Notes: a model not told the origin generated them from the sequence alone. A DNA stretch of 64,000 bases from Bacillota bacterium (GCA_040757205.1 JBFLXL010000005.1:1-64000), one strand, 5' to 3'. Shown: positions 54,513 through 63,127, counted from the first letter of the stretch. Program-made: numbers and translations.

Positions 54513-54543
54513 AATGTACAATCCCGGCAGCCATTAATCAAGG
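54513..54543. repeat. 31-base dispersed repeat, copy 2
   Basis: It matches 49871-49901 except for one base. It is located in the 147-base gap upstream of the hydrogenase large subunit. The rest of that gap contains a GGTCTGACCCCGATTTTTTT stretch (54600-54619), usable as a terminator tail for the minus-strand gene at 54619. Confidence 0.7.
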
Positions 54544-54618
54544 CTTGACCGGATATGGCACCTGACACCTGGTTATCTGCCATTACCATTAATAACTCGC
54601 GGTCTGACCCCGATTTTT

Positions 54619-55089
54619 TTAAGCGAAGCACTTCTTTGAACTGTAGCGTTTTATCAGGTCCTCACGGTCACTGTTGAATACCAGGAATCTAAACACCAGC
54701 GTCGTCTTCTGGCGCTCTCTCATGTGCGTGATCCCGCATTTAATCAGGAACTGGTGCACATGGTCCGTATTAAATTCCTCTTCTTGCAGGAGAGAATCAA
54801 TCATGTTTGCGTACACTTTTGCGCATACCCGCCCGAAAACCGCGCCCCGGGCGTCGGGGGCAGCCAACAGCTTCCCCTCGGCGGTAAGGTGTCCGGTCGG
54901 CTCGGTGAAACCCAGGATGCAAAGCCCCTCACTCAACTGACGGGCGTCTTTTTCCGAGAGCCCCACGGTCTCCGTCAGCCAGAGGTGATCCACCGCCTCG
55001 ATCCCAGGCGTTAGCCGGGCCAAAAACGCCTCCAGGCTCGGTACGCTGAAAACCGGGTAGGCCGACCTGCTCGACAAAAGCCCCCTCAC
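54619..55089 (-). CDS. Hypothetical protein, possible winged-helix (DUF5343-like)
   Basis: 156 residues starting ATG 55089. The sequence YPVFSVPSLEAFLARLTPGIEAVDHLWLTETVGLSEKDARQLSEGLCILGFTEPTGHLTAEGKLL looks like a helix-rich DNA-binding-like domain similar to DUF5343, with the last two helices and a wing. The second half (GRVCAKVYANMIDSLLQEEEFNTDHVHQFLIKCGITHMRERQKTTLVFRFLVFNSDREDL) is also helical. The assignment is by pattern only. It stands next to the hexapeptide-repeat gene on the same strand. A regulatory role is a guess. Confidence 0.65.
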   Translation of the reverse strand: MRGLLSSRSAYPVFSVPSLEAFLARLTPGIEAVDHLWLTETVGLSEKDARQLSEGLCILGFTEPTGHLTAEGKLLAAPDARGAVFGRVCAKVYANMIDSLLQEEEFNTDHVHQFLIKCGITHMRERQKTTLVFRFLVFNSDREDLIKRYSSKKCFA

Positions 55090-55213
55090 CTCTCTTGGCT
55101 CGATTGCACCATAACAGATAATTCCAGAGCCGGAATTTATGATAGTTTAACCGACAAGCATACTCCCGCGGAAATCAATGCGAAATTCGCGGCTCGCGGC
55201 GGACCGCGCAGAA

Positions 55214-56101
55214 TCACGTGACGCGGTCAACACCCCGGAATTCTCCGCGCAAAAGATTCGGCGGCCGCTCAGCGGCGACGACTTCTCCGCCGGACTTGAT
55301 TCCCCCGCCGGCCCGGATATTTTTGCCGGCCCGGATGTCGGCGCCGGCCTCGATGTCCTGGTCGGCATAAATGCCCATGCCGGCCTGGACGTGCCTGGCG
55401 GTCTTGATGGTCCCGCCGGACTGGATATTTTTGCCGGCCCAGATGCTCCCGCCGGCCTGAAGGTCCCCGCCGGCTTGGAGGTCCCCGCCGGCCTGGATGT
55501 TCTCGCCGGCCTCGATGTTCTCGCCGGCCTGAATGCATCCGCCGGCCTGAATGCTTGCACCGGCCCGGATGCGCTCGCCGACCAGGACACCGCCGACCTC
55601 GATTTCCCCGCCGGCCTGGATGCCCGCGCCGGCCTCGACATCCTGGCTGGCCAGGATTTCCCCGCCGGCCTGGATGTTCTCGCCGGCCTTGATGTTGCCG
55701 CCCGCCCGGATGTTCTCGCTGGTCCGGATATTACCGCCGCTCAGGGTACCGCCGGCCTCGATGTCCTTACCGGCCTCAATGTCCTTGCCGGCCTCGACGT
55801 CCTTGCCAGCCTCGATTCCCCCGCCGACCAAGAGTGACTTGGCCGCCTTGATCGAGCTTTTCGCGACAATCGAGCCCGCGAAAAACAGGTTTTCAACCAC
55901 CAGATCCTCGATCTCCAAGACGGCGCTCGTTGGACCCGCTTCCCGCATCAACCAGACCGCCCAATCGGTGCGGTCTTCCACGGCCAACACGTCCAAAACG
56001 GCCTGGTATTCCAAGCCGCCCGGGAAGCGATTTTTGAACGCCTCCCGCATTTCGGCGGGGGCTTCTTTTTCAAGGAGCCATTTCGCCGTGATCACGGTCA
56101 T
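55214..56101 (-). CDS. Hexapeptide-repeat (I-x-A-G-x-x) protein, predicted beta-helix
   Basis: 295 residues from ATG 56101 (GGAGGAGA upstream). Residues 1-60 are a small globular part (TAKWLLEKEAPAEMREAFKNRFPGGLEYQAVLDVL) resembling N-termini of other repeat proteins. From about 70 to 285 there are roughly 33 six-residue units of the form I-x-A-G-x-x, for example DIEAGK, NIRAGG, NIQAGG, SIQAGG. The 18-base DNA period is obvious. Period-6 aliphatic repeats make left-handed or bactofilin-like beta-helices, so the protein should be a long rigid rod. It has no signal peptide or TM. Function unknown. The strong DNA repeat makes length variation likely. Confidence 0.85.
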   Translation of the reverse strand: MTVITAKWLLEKEAPAEMREAFKNRFPGGLEYQAVLDVLAVEDRTDWAVWLMREAGPTSAVLEIEDLVVENLFFAGSIVAKSSIKAAKSLLVGGGIEAGKDVEAGKDIEAGKDIEAGGTLSGGNIRTSENIRAGGNIKAGENIQAGGEILASQDVEAGAGIQAGGEIEVGGVLVGERIRAGASIQAGGCIQAGENIEAGENIQAGGDLQAGGDLQAGGSIWAGKNIQSGGTIKTARHVQAGMGIYADQDIEAGADIRAGKNIRAGGGIKSGGEVVAAERPPNLLRGEFRGVDRVT

Positions 56102-56565
56102 TATTCTCCTCCGAAAATAGAATCTTGGCTGATATTTTCATCCCCGGTGGCGACGAAGAATCGTCGTGCGCGACTCCCTCCCAGAAATTCCGGACCCCGG
56201 GGTCAAGTCCGCGCCCTATCTACAAAATAAGAATCTGTTTCAAGATTTCGTCCACGGCAGCACTCTCCCCGACGGATTAGGTTTATGTTACCACGAACCA
56301 TCCGGGGCGGAAAAGGGGTACACCCCGATCCCTGACGACCTGCGCCGCCGGGCCGGCGCCGTGGGAGAAGGGTTTTAGCAAAGCTGTCGAGCGAGAGGCC
56401 TACCGAGCTTTTAAGGCCGTGGGCCTTCGGGTGCCATCTCAGGTGATGGAGCTTTAATTACCCCCAGGGAAGTGTGGTGGCACGCCTCATACTCGTACCC
56501 GAAAAGCTGTGATATGCGGGACTTTCCAAAATTGAAGCGTCAAACTTGGAATGGCGGCGTGAGGG
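56102..56565. other. 464-base gap without a supported gene
   Basis: This stretch lies between the hexapeptide gene and the toxin. A 70-codon plus-strand frame (56166-56378) lacks a ribosome-binding site and a protein-like composition. Partly palindromic GC-rich sequence occurs at 56400-56460 but no riboswitch or tRNA was recognised. Nothing else is seen. Confidence 0.5.
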
Positions 56566-56880
56566 CTAGAGAATGCGAAGCCAGTCGCGGCGTACGTACA
56601 GGATACGCTCAACGTCAACGACCTTCGCTTTTTCGTCAATCGTGAAGAAAGCAATGTGATTCTTCACGATTAATTTGCGATAACCCATCGAAGCCAAGCG
56701 CTCATCAATAACAGGAGGGTATTTTTGTGGCATATCCGCCAGACCTGCGATGGCTTCCTCAACGGTGTCCATCATCCTCAGCGCGGTTATTGGTGCGGAC
56801 AGCTGCGCAGAAATGTGGCGGACGATGTCGCGCAGGTCGTTTTCGGCAGGTTCCGATATGTTCACTCTATATTTTGCCAT
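56566..56880 (-). CDS. RelE/ParE-family toxin
   Basis: 104 residues. The pattern YRVNISEPAENDLRDIVRHISAQLSAPITALRMMDTVEEAIAGLADMPQKYPPV and the C-terminal strand YRKLIVKNHIAFFTIDEKAKVVDVERILYVRRDW are those of the RelE/ParE superfamily. The ParE subgroup is suggested by LxDIVxYI and the IRRDW-like end (RILYVRRDWLRIL). Such toxins act on ribosome-bound mRNA or gyrase. The start overlaps the antitoxin stop by 14 bases, and the antitoxin is first in the operon, as is usual. Confidence 0.9.
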   Translation of the reverse strand: MAKYRVNISEPAENDLRDIVRHISAQLSAPITALRMMDTVEEAIAGLADMPQKYPPVIDERLASMGYRKLIVKNHIAFFTIDEKAKVVDVERILYVRRDWLRIL

Positions 56881-57139
56881 CGGTTATTTCCTGCCGGATG
56901 TCACGCATGACATCGGCGAGGGGACGCTTCCGGCCTTCTTTTACCGCCGCTCTGCCCTCGTCAAGCAGACGGTAAAGTTCGAGCTTTCCATTAAGCATCT
57001 CAAAGGTTTCGATGCTCATGACCACGAGATCGCCTCGGCCATTCTTGGTGATGAAGACAGGTTCACGGCTTTCGTGACAGAATGCGGATATTTCGTTGTA
57101 GTTGTTTCTCAAATCTGTGCTGGACTTAATGTTCGGCAT
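56867..57139 (-). CDS. Phd/YefM-family antitoxin
   Basis: 90 residues from ATG 57139 (MPNIKSSTDLRNNYNEISAFCHESREPVFITKNGRGDLVVMSIETFEML); the frame is open 22 codons further upstream but without family sequence. The N-terminal domain binds DNA and the C-terminal half (RLLDEGRAAVKEGRKRPLADVMRDIRQEI) is the disordered toxin-binding tail. It lies upstream of the ParE-like toxin with a 14-base overlap. Autorepression by the pair is typical of the family; the operator was not identified. Confidence 0.9.
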   Translation of the reverse strand: MPNIKSSTDLRNNYNEISAFCHESREPVFITKNGRGDLVVMSIETFEMLNGKLELYRLLDEGRAAVKEGRKRPLADVMRDIRQEITDGKI

Positions 57140-57205
57140 GAGATCAACCCCCCTATTCAATCTACAGACATAATACCCGAATTTCTTTAGCTTTACAAGT
57201 GTCAA

Positions 57206-57684
57206 CGTTGGGAGGGGCGGTCAAAATCATGGTGTCCGGTTGGCCACCAAAATCAGAGCGCCCTGAACCCGCAAAGCATTGGTAGTGCGGGTTTTAGTCT
57301 TCCGCATCTTGAAAATGGCCCGAAACTGTCGAACCCCGCTGGTGAAAAAAATCTCGGGCCGAAACCCGAAGACTCCGCGGCTGGTGTGCAAGAAATGGGC
57401 CGTACGTTCCGCAACCCGGCCTTACTGCAGCATTGGATGGATAATTTTCACTTCGGCCTGATTCTTCAGGCCTTCCATCTCCTATCTCGATTGCCCGCAG
57501 AGATGACAGAAGCGAAAAAGCAAGGCCCCTCTGCCAGGGCATGGATACCACCCTTGGACGCGACGAGGATGAGCGGCTGTGATCCTGATTGATTCCTAAT
57601 AAGGACCGCGTTTCGAGTGGGGAAGGACGGCGAACATCCGTGCCGGTTTGCCCCATCCAAGGCAGCGGAACCACCGGTGTTGTT
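57206..57684. other. 479-base gap, no supported gene
   Basis: Frames on both strands are open over 100-130 codons here, but their translations are not protein-like and lack ribosome-binding sites. A short Ser/Arg-rich stretch on the minus strand (57294-57674) is typical of shadow sequence. No strong hairpin, tRNA or repeat family was recognised. The region separates the toxin-antitoxin pair from the Flx/Hdr operon and may contain decayed DNA. Confidence 0.5.
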
Positions 57685-58530
57685 CTAGAACTCGGGCGGC
57701 AACTCGGCGATCTCGGCCATGCTGAACACCGGGCCGTCCAGGCACACGAACTTGGCGCCGATGTTGCAGCGGCCGCACTTGCCCACGCCGCACTTCATCC
57801 GCAGCTCGAGCGTCGAGTAAATCTGGTCGTCCGCAAAACCGAGCTTTTTCAGGGCCGCCAACACGAACCTGATCATCACCGGCGGGCCGCACAATACGGC
57901 GCACTTGTGCTCCGGGCGCGGGGCGACCTTTTCCAGGTAGGCCGGCACGAAGCCGACGTGCCCGGTCCACCGCGCCTCCGCCCGGTCGATGGTGCTGTAC
58001 ACCACCGTGTCGGGTTTCTTGTGCCAGCCGTCCAGCAACTGGGCTTTGAAGCAGAGGTCGTCGTACGACCGCGCTCCGTAGAGGATTTCCACCCGGCCGT
58101 ACCGGGGTCGGTTTTCCGCCGCCAGGACGAAGTCGATCAGCGAGCGCAGGGGCGCCATTCCGATCCCGCCGCCCACGAACAGGAGGTCTTTGCCCTGGAA
58201 CTTTTCGTACGGGAAGTGGTTCCCGTAGGGCCCGCGCACTCCGATCCGGCCCCCGGCCTCCATTTCGTGCAGCGCCCGGGTGAGCTTCCCCATCCGCTTG
58301 ATGCTGAACTCCAGGGAGTCGCGCCGGGTGGGCGCCGAGCTGATCGAGAACATCGCCTCGCCTGCGCCGAACACGGAGAGCATGGCCAACTGTCCAGGCT
58401 CGTGGCGCCAGCCGGCCGCCGCCTGCGAGTTGTCCAGGGTGATCCGGAAGGTCTTCACGTCGCCTGTTTCCGGAATAATCTCCCGGATGGTGGCCCGGTA
58501 GGGCAAAAGCGGGTTGCGCTCGCCGCTCAC
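57685..58530 (-). CDS. FlxA-like FAD/NAD(P)-binding oxidoreductase with 2Fe-2S site
   Basis: 281 residues. An FNR-type flavin domain (residues 1-100, PGQLAMLSVFGAGEAMFSISSAPTR) and a nucleotide domain (LLFVGGGIGMAPLRSLIDFVL, CAVLCGPPVMIRFVLAALKKLG) precede a four-Cys site (LRMKCGVGKCGRCNIGAKFVC). This resembles the PyrK-type 2Fe-2S ligands. The family includes sulfhydrogenase gamma and the NAD(P)H-binding subunit of Flx complexes. In the Hdr-Flx system this subunit would exchange electrons with NADH and feed the bifurcating HdrA flavin; that role is inferred from the neighbours. It is the last gene of the operon. Confidence 0.9.
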   Translation of the reverse strand: MSGERNPLLPYRATIREIIPETGDVKTFRITLDNSQAAAGWRHEPGQLAMLSVFGAGEAMFSISSAPTRRDSLEFSIKRMGKLTRALHEMEAGGRIGVRGPYGNHFPYEKFQGKDLLFVGGGIGMAPLRSLIDFVLAAENRPRYGRVEILYGARSYDDLCFKAQLLDGWHKKPDTVVYSTIDRAEARWTGHVGFVPAYLEKVAPRPEHKCAVLCGPPVMIRFVLAALKKLGFADDQIYSTLELRMKCGVGKCGRCNIGAKFVCLDGPVFSMAEIAELPPEF

Positions 58531-59559
58531 CTATCCCACCTCCTTGATCTCGGCGATCACCCTGGTGATGTCGATGTTCACCGGGCAGGCGGCGATGCAG
58601 CGCCCGCAGCCGACGCACCCGGGCAGGCCGTAGCGGTCCAGGTGGTAGGAGAGCTTGTGCAGGAAGCGGTTGCGCACCCGCTCCATTTTCGAACCCCGCG
58701 GGTTGTGGCCGCTGGTGTGCAGGGTGAAGTCCCGGAACATGCAGGAGTCCCAGCAGCGCCAACGGGTGCCGGTCCGGTCGCCGCGGTCCTCGTCGACGAT
58801 GTCGAAGCAGTGGCAGGTCGGGCAAAGGTAGGTGCAGATCCCGCAGCCCAGGCAGCGGTGGGCCGGTTTTCCCCAGTAGGAACTCTCAAAAAGCGCGTCC
58901 GCCTTCTCCTTCACGCCCGCCAGGTCCACCCGGCGGTTGAACCGGGCCTCCAGCTCGCGGCCCAGGGCGGCCTTCGCCCGCACCGCCTCTTCGGCGCCCT
59001 CGGGCGGGAAGAACTCAGCGCAGCGCCGGACCAACTGCTCCCCCTTCGGGGTCAGGACTTCGGCCAGGTAGGACTCACCAACCCGGGTGAGCATTAGGTC
59101 CGCTCCCTGCCCGTCCACCGGGGAACCGCCGTACGCCGCGCAGAAACACTCCGGCCGGACCGTGGTGCAGCCCAAGCCCACGACGGTGGTGTACTCGCGT
59201 TTGTCCCGGTAGTATACGTCCGCAAAGCGCCCGCCGAACACCGGGTCCAGGGCCGCGAAACCCCGCAGGTCGCAGGGGCGCACCCCGAAGAGCACGCTCG
59301 CCGTAATCCCGGGCGGCTCTTTCAGTTCCAGGCCGTCCGCCGCGTTGTAGCTGAAAAGCCGCTCGGTCTGGGGGAAAAAGTGCGCCTTCGGCGGGACCAG
59401 CGGCAGGCCGAAGTCCAGGCACACCTCCCGGCCCCCGTCCACCCGGCGGTAAAGGACCACGCCGTCCTCCTGCACGGGGGCCGTCAGGCGATATTTCTGC
59501 GCGATCCGGTCCAGGAGCGGGACCATCCGCCCGCCGGCCAGAACCCTGGCTGCAGTCAA
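58531..59559 (-). CDS. FlxB-like dicluster [4Fe-4S] protein
   Basis: 342 residues. The N-terminal two thirds (FGLPLVPPKAHFFPQTERLFSY, SVLFGVRPCDLRGFAALDPVF) form a domain shared with sulfhydrogenase beta and anaerobic sulfite reductase A. The C-terminus has two cluster motifs, CLGCGICTYLCPTCHCFD and CVGCGRCIAACPVN. The gene ends one base before the FlxA-like start. In Flx complexes FlxB and FlxC carry electrons between the NAD(P)-binding subunit and Hdr. Assignment rests on motif plus operon position. Confidence 0.88.
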   Translation of the reverse strand: MTAARVLAGGRMVPLLDRIAQKYRLTAPVQEDGVVLYRRVDGGREVCLDFGLPLVPPKAHFFPQTERLFSYNAADGLELKEPPGITASVLFGVRPCDLRGFAALDPVFGGRFADVYYRDKREYTTVVGLGCTTVRPECFCAAYGGSPVDGQGADLMLTRVGESYLAEVLTPKGEQLVRRCAEFFPPEGAEEAVRAKAALGRELEARFNRRVDLAGVKEKADALFESSYWGKPAHRCLGCGICTYLCPTCHCFDIVDEDRGDRTGTRWRCWDSCMFRDFTLHTSGHNPRGSKMERVRNRFLHKLSYHLDRYGLPGCVGCGRCIAACPVNIDITRVIAEIKEVG

Positions 59560-59675
59560 CAGTTTTACACCTCTTTGAGAAACCCTACCCTGAAAATCCC
59601 CTCTCCCTCTGGGAGAGGGCCGGGGTGAGGGGTATTTTCATCCTTCCGATGGTGCCGCTAGAGCGGCATGGGTGT

Positions 59676-60695
59676 CTATTTGAACTCGTCGGGGTCGGCC
59701 TCTTGATACCCGCTCAAAAGCGGCGTTTCTTCCGGGCTCACCCCGGCGGCGGCCGCGCCGAACAGTTCCTGCGCGTCCTTTTGCACCTTGCGGTACAACT
59801 CGCGCAGGGGGATGTTCACCGGACACACCCGGCCGCATTCATCGCAATCGACGCAGCGGCCGGCGACATGCATCATCCGGCCCAGGTGAAAAAAGCCGTT
59901 TTGACCGGGATCGGTCCGCTTGCTGACCCAGCACACCCCCTGCTGCCATCCCGGCACGGCCTGTTCAAAGGAACACTCCTTGCAGTTGCAGGCCGGGCAG
60001 ACGTTGCGGCAGGCGTAGCAACGCAGGCACCGGGCGAACCGGCGCTCCCAGAACGCGCTTTTGGCCGCCGGCTCGAGCGACTCCAGCCGCTTCACCGCCG
60101 CGAAGCGGTCGCTATCGGGGAGCGCCGGCGACGGCACCACCGGTCCGATCAACTTGTCGGCCGTGAGCGGCACGTTGTGCGCGCACTCCAGGCACTTGGC
60201 CAGCAGGAAATCCCGCTTGGGAAACTCGAAGCTGCCCCGGCCGGCCTGTCTGCCGTGCCGGACACGGCACAGGCAGGTGGTCAAAAGGTACCCGTCGCCC
60301 CGGTCCTCCGCCGCCAGCAGCTCGGCGTCCGGCCCCACTTCCGCCAGCACCTTCGCGCGGTCGAGCATCCCGCCGCACGGCAGGCCCAGCGCCACCACCC
60401 GCTCCCGCGCAAACTGGCGGTCGGCCAGGATGCGGTTCAAGCCCCGGCTGTCGCAGCCCTTCACGAACACGGCCAGGCGGGTGCCGGCGTAACGGTGGTC
60501 CAACAGGTACTTCACCAGGCTGGGCACGCAAAACGGGTTCCAGGTCAGCCGCGCGGCCTGCCGGACACTGGAGGCGAAAAAGGGCATCATCCGGGCCGGG
60601 TCGGTGCCCGGCGCGTACCCGATCACGTACTTGACCCGTTCTTCCTTGATCAGTTGGGCGGCTACCCGCCGCACTTCGTCGGCGGTCTGCTTCAC
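59676..60695 (-). CDS. FlxC-like iron-sulfur protein carrying an in-frame repeat insertion
   Basis: 339 residues from GTG 60695, overlapping the mvhD stop (GTGA). Blocks VFVKGCDSRGLNRILADRQF and ALGLPCGGMLDR occur in the N-terminal half. C-terminal cluster motifs are CLRCYACRNVCPACNCKEC and CVDCDECGRVCPVN. Around residues 142-152 the sequence CRVRHGRQAG is encoded by the palindromic repeat at 60243-60275, which interrupts a region otherwise expected to run from the LLTTCL strand to SFEFPKRD. The frame is kept. It lies between MvhD and the FlxB-like gene, separated from FlxB by 117 bases. Confidence 0.85.
   Translation of the reverse strand: MKQTADEVRRVAAQLIKEERVKYVIGYAPGTDPARMMPFFASSVRQAARLTWNPFCVPSLVKYLLDHRYAGTRLAVFVKGCDSRGLNRILADRQFARERVVALGLPCGGMLDRAKVLAEVGPDAELLAAEDRGDGYLLTTCLCRVRHGRQAGRGSFEFPKRDFLLAKCLECAHNVPLTADKLIGPVVPSPALPDSDRFAAVKRLESLEPAAKSAFWERRFARCLRCYACRNVCPACNCKECSFEQAVPGWQQGVCWVSKRTDPGQNGFFHLGRMMHVAGRCVDCDECGRVCPVNIPLRELYRKVQKDAQELFGAAAAGVSPEETPLLSGYQEADPDEFK
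60243..60275. repeat. Palindromic repeat (CCTGTCTG...CAGGCAGG), coding copy 2
   Basis: A 33-base palindrome with arms CCTGTCTGCCGTGCCGG and its reverse complement, in frame in the FlxC-like gene. It is nearly identical to 39246-39278 in an unrelated gene, which shows an insertion rather than shared ancestry of the two proteins. Confidence 0.78.
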
Positions 60696-61126
60696 CGGTC
60701 ATCCCTCATCTTCCGGTTCGGGCCCAGGGCGCGGATCTGTTCGGTCATCTCCCGCACCGTGTCCACCATCTTACCCCCCTCGGAACCCGAGATCCAGCGC
60801 AGCTGAAAACGGCCCGGCTCGAAACCGGCGTACTCCAGGAGCCGCTTGAACAACAGGAACCGCCGCCGGGCGTGGTAGTTGCCACTAACATAGTGGCAGT
60901 CGCCCGGGTGTCAGCCGGAAACCAGGACCCCGTCCGCGCCCCGCTGAAAGGCGCGCAGGACAAAGGCCGGGTCGACGCGGCTGGAGCACGGCACCCGCAT
61001 GATCCTGACGTTCGGGGGATAAGTCATCCGGCTCACCCCGGCCAGGTCGGCCCCGGCGTAGCTGCACCAGTTGCAGAAAATCGCCAATATCTTCGGTTCC
61101 CATTCACGGGAAAGGTTTACAGACAT
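60692..61126 (-). CDS. mvhD: MvhD/FlxD-type subunit, predicted selenoprotein (UGA = Sec at residue 72)
   Basis: The coding frame runs from ATG 61126 to TGA 60692 through an in-frame TGA at 60911-60913, 144 residues in all. The sequence is [20 protein letters not shown] ... [36 protein letters not shown], then a continuing family sequence [21 protein letters not shown] and a typical tail. The MvhD consensus at that spot is GCHPGDCHY, so the TGA replaces the first Cys. A hairpin at 60866-60907 fits a bacterial SECIS. The subunit has a [2Fe-2S] cluster and passes electrons between hydrogenase or Flx proteins and HdrA. It overlaps hdrA by 10 bases and the FlxC-like gene by 4. Confidence 0.88.
60866..60907 (-). 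promoter_or_regulatory. SECIS-like hairpin directly after the in-frame UGA of mvhD
   Basis: On the minus strand, UGA (60913-60911) and 12 bases precede a 6-bp upper stem TGCCAC/GTGGCA around the 7-base loop TATGTTA (60892-60886). A lower stem CCGGGCG (60907-60901) with CGCCCGG (60872-60866) encloses it, with an asymmetric bulge. The distance from UGA to apical stem is close to the 11 bases of the E. coli fdhF SECIS, and the loop holds a GU. The loop sequence itself is not identical to known consensus. Confidence 0.7.
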
Positions 61127-63102
61127 AAGGCCTCCAACTCCGCCAGTATTTGCTCGTTGGTAAACCCGCGCACCTCGACGGCTCCGGCCCGGCAGGCCGC
61201 GTTGCAGGCCCCGCAACCCCGGCACAGCCCGGTGTTCACCTTGGCCACCACCCGTTCCCGGGGCGCATGGCCGCCGATCCGCTCGGTGATCACTCCCGCT
61301 TCCAGCGCCCGGTACGGGCAAACCGGCACGCACAACAGGCAGCCGGAACAAAGCGCCTCGTTCACCGCCGACACCATGGGGCTGGTGACCAGCTCCGGCC
61401 GGGACAGGAGCCCGGCCACCTTCGCCGCCGCGCCGCCGGCCTGGGCGACGGTGTCCGGAATGTCCCTGGGCGCCTGGCAGGCGCCGGCCAAAAACACCCC
61501 GCCGGTGTGGGTTTCCACCGGCCGGAGTTTCGGGTGCGCTTCCTGGAAAAAGCCGTCCCGGTCGGCACTGATGCCGAGCAGGCGCGCCACGGCCGCCGCC
61601 CCCGCGGCCGGTTCCACGGCCGTGGCCAGCACCACGAGGTCCGCGTCCACTTCCACCGGCCGTCCGAGCAACGTGTCCGCGCCCTTTACCACCAGCCGCC
61701 CGCCGTCCCGGTAGATTTTCGAGACCCGCCCGCGGATGTACACAGCCCCCTCCCGGACGGCCCGCTGGTAGAACTCCTCGTAGTCCTTGCCCGCCGTGCG
61801 GATGTCCATGTAAAACACGAACACCCGCGCCCCCGGCACCTTCTCCAGCATCTGGAGGGCGTGCTTGGCGGTGTACATGCAGCAGATCCGGGAGCAGTAC
61901 GCCCGGCCCTTGGATTCGTCCCGCGACCCGACGCACTTCACGAAGACCACCGTTTGCGGCACGGCCCCGTCCGACGGGCGCCGGACCTTGCCCCCGGTGG
62001 GCCCGGCCGCGTTCACCAGCCGCTCGAACTGCAGGCCGGTAATCACGTCCGGGTACTTGCCGTAGCCGTATTCCCCGTACGCCCCGGCCCAGTCGAAGAG
62101 GCTGAAGCCGGTGGCGGCGACCACGGCCCCGACCTTTTCGACCGCCGTTCCCTCTTCCTGCTCGTAGTCCACCGCGCCGACCGGGCAGAGCTTTTGGCAG
62201 ATCCGGCATTTGCCGGTCGTAAAATAACGGCAGTGTTCCCGGTCGATCACCGGCTTGTTGGGCACGGCCTGGGGGAAGGGAATGTAGATCGCCTTCCGGT
62301 CGCCCATGCCGGCGTCGAATTCGCTGGGCACCCGCGTCGGGCACTTCTCCCAGCAGATGCCGCAACCGGTGCACTTCTCGTGGTCCACGTAGCGGGCCTT
62401 TTGCCGGATGGCGGCCTCGAAATTGCCGATGAAGCCGGTAAGGCTCTCGACCTCGGCCCAGGTGTACAGCCGGATGTTCGGGTGGGAGGCCGCCGACACC
62501 ATCTTCGGGGTGTTGATGCACGCCGAGCAATCCAGGGTGGGAAACGTCTTGTCCAGCTTGGCCATATTCCCGCCGAGCGTCGGTTCCCGCTCCACCAGGA
62601 CCACCTCGTGCCCGGCGTCGGCCACGTCCAGGGCCGCCTGAAGCCCGGCGATCCCGCCGCCGATGACCAGGCAGCGCCCGGTGACCGGAATCCTGGATCC
62701 GAAGAGCGGCTGGAGGCGGTTCGCCTTGGCCGCGGCCCGCCGGACCAGACTCAGCGCCTTTACCTGGGCGCGCTCCGGCTCATGCCCGTGCACCCAGGTG
62801 CAGTGCTCGCGGATATTGGCCATCTCCACCAGGTAAGGGTTCAGCCCGGCGCGCGCCAGAACCTTGCGGAAGGTTTCCTCGTGCAGGCGCGGGGAGCAGG
62901 AGGCGACCACCACCCGGTTCAGGCGGTGCTCCCGCACGGCCTCGATGATTTTGTTCTGGCCCGGTTCGGAGCACATGTACTTTTCGTCCACGCTCATGAC
63001 CACTCCCGGCAGCCGGGCGGCCTCGGCCGCCAGCCCGGGACAGTCCACGACCCCGCCGATGTTCGAACCGCACCAGCATACAAACACGCCTGTTCTAGCC
63101 AT
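61117..63102 (-). CDS. hdrA: Heterodisulfide reductase subunit A-like flavoprotein (electron bifurcation)
   Basis: 661 residues. The N-terminal cluster domain ([54 protein letters not shown]) is followed by the FAD domain ([28 protein letters not shown], then [12 protein letters not shown]). Ferredoxin-like sites are [33 protein letters not shown] and [12 protein letters not shown]. In the family HdrA is the flavin-bifurcating core, coupling exergonic and endergonic electron transfer. It lies between hdrB and mvhD, sharing the operon with Flx-like genes. The length is the standard (about 650) form. Confidence 0.95.
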   Translation of the reverse strand: MARTGVFVCWCGSNIGGVVDCPGLAAEAARLPGVVMSVDEKYMCSEPGQNKIIEAVREHRLNRVVVASCSPRLHEETFRKVLARAGLNPYLVEMANIREHCTWVHGHEPERAQVKALSLVRRAAAKANRLQPLFGSRIPVTGRCLVIGGGIAGLQAALDVADAGHEVVLVEREPTLGGNMAKLDKTFPTLDCSACINTPKMVSAASHPNIRLYTWAEVESLTGFIGNFEAAIRQKARYVDHEKCTGCGICWEKCPTRVPSEFDAGMGDRKAIYIPFPQAVPNKPVIDREHCRYFTTGKCRICQKLCPVGAVDYEQEEGTAVEKVGAVVAATGFSLFDWAGAYGEYGYGKYPDVITGLQFERLVNAAGPTGGKVRRPSDGAVPQTVVFVKCVGSRDESKGRAYCSRICCMYTAKHALQMLEKVPGARVFVFYMDIRTAGKDYEEFYQRAVREGAVYIRGRVSKIYRDGGRLVVKGADTLLGRPVEVDADLVVLATAVEPAAGAAAVARLLGISADRDGFFQEAHPKLRPVETHTGGVFLAGACQAPRDIPDTVAQAGGAAAKVAGLLSRPELVTSPMVSAVNEALCSGCLLCVPVCPYRALEAGVITERIGGHAPRERVVAKVNTGLCRGCGACNAACRAGAVEVRGFTNEQILAELEALCL

Positions 63103-63127
63103 TGCCTACACTCCCACGGGTTGGGTT

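Noticed and set aside
55250-55830. Regular 18-base repeats that look like a CRISPR or satellite array
   Set aside because: The repeats have no spacers and keep one frame that encodes an I-x-A-G-x-x protein with a good start and ribosome-binding site.
56166-56378. 70-codon plus-strand frame between hexapeptide gene and toxin
   Set aside because: No ribosome-binding site, GTG/ATG context poor, composition not protein-like.
60911-62530. A 539-codon open frame on the minus strand ending at the mvhD TGA
   Set aside because: Only its last 71 codons are MvhD; the rest runs out of frame over hdrA and reads as Gly/Arg-rich shadow sequence. The TGA is better explained as Sec.
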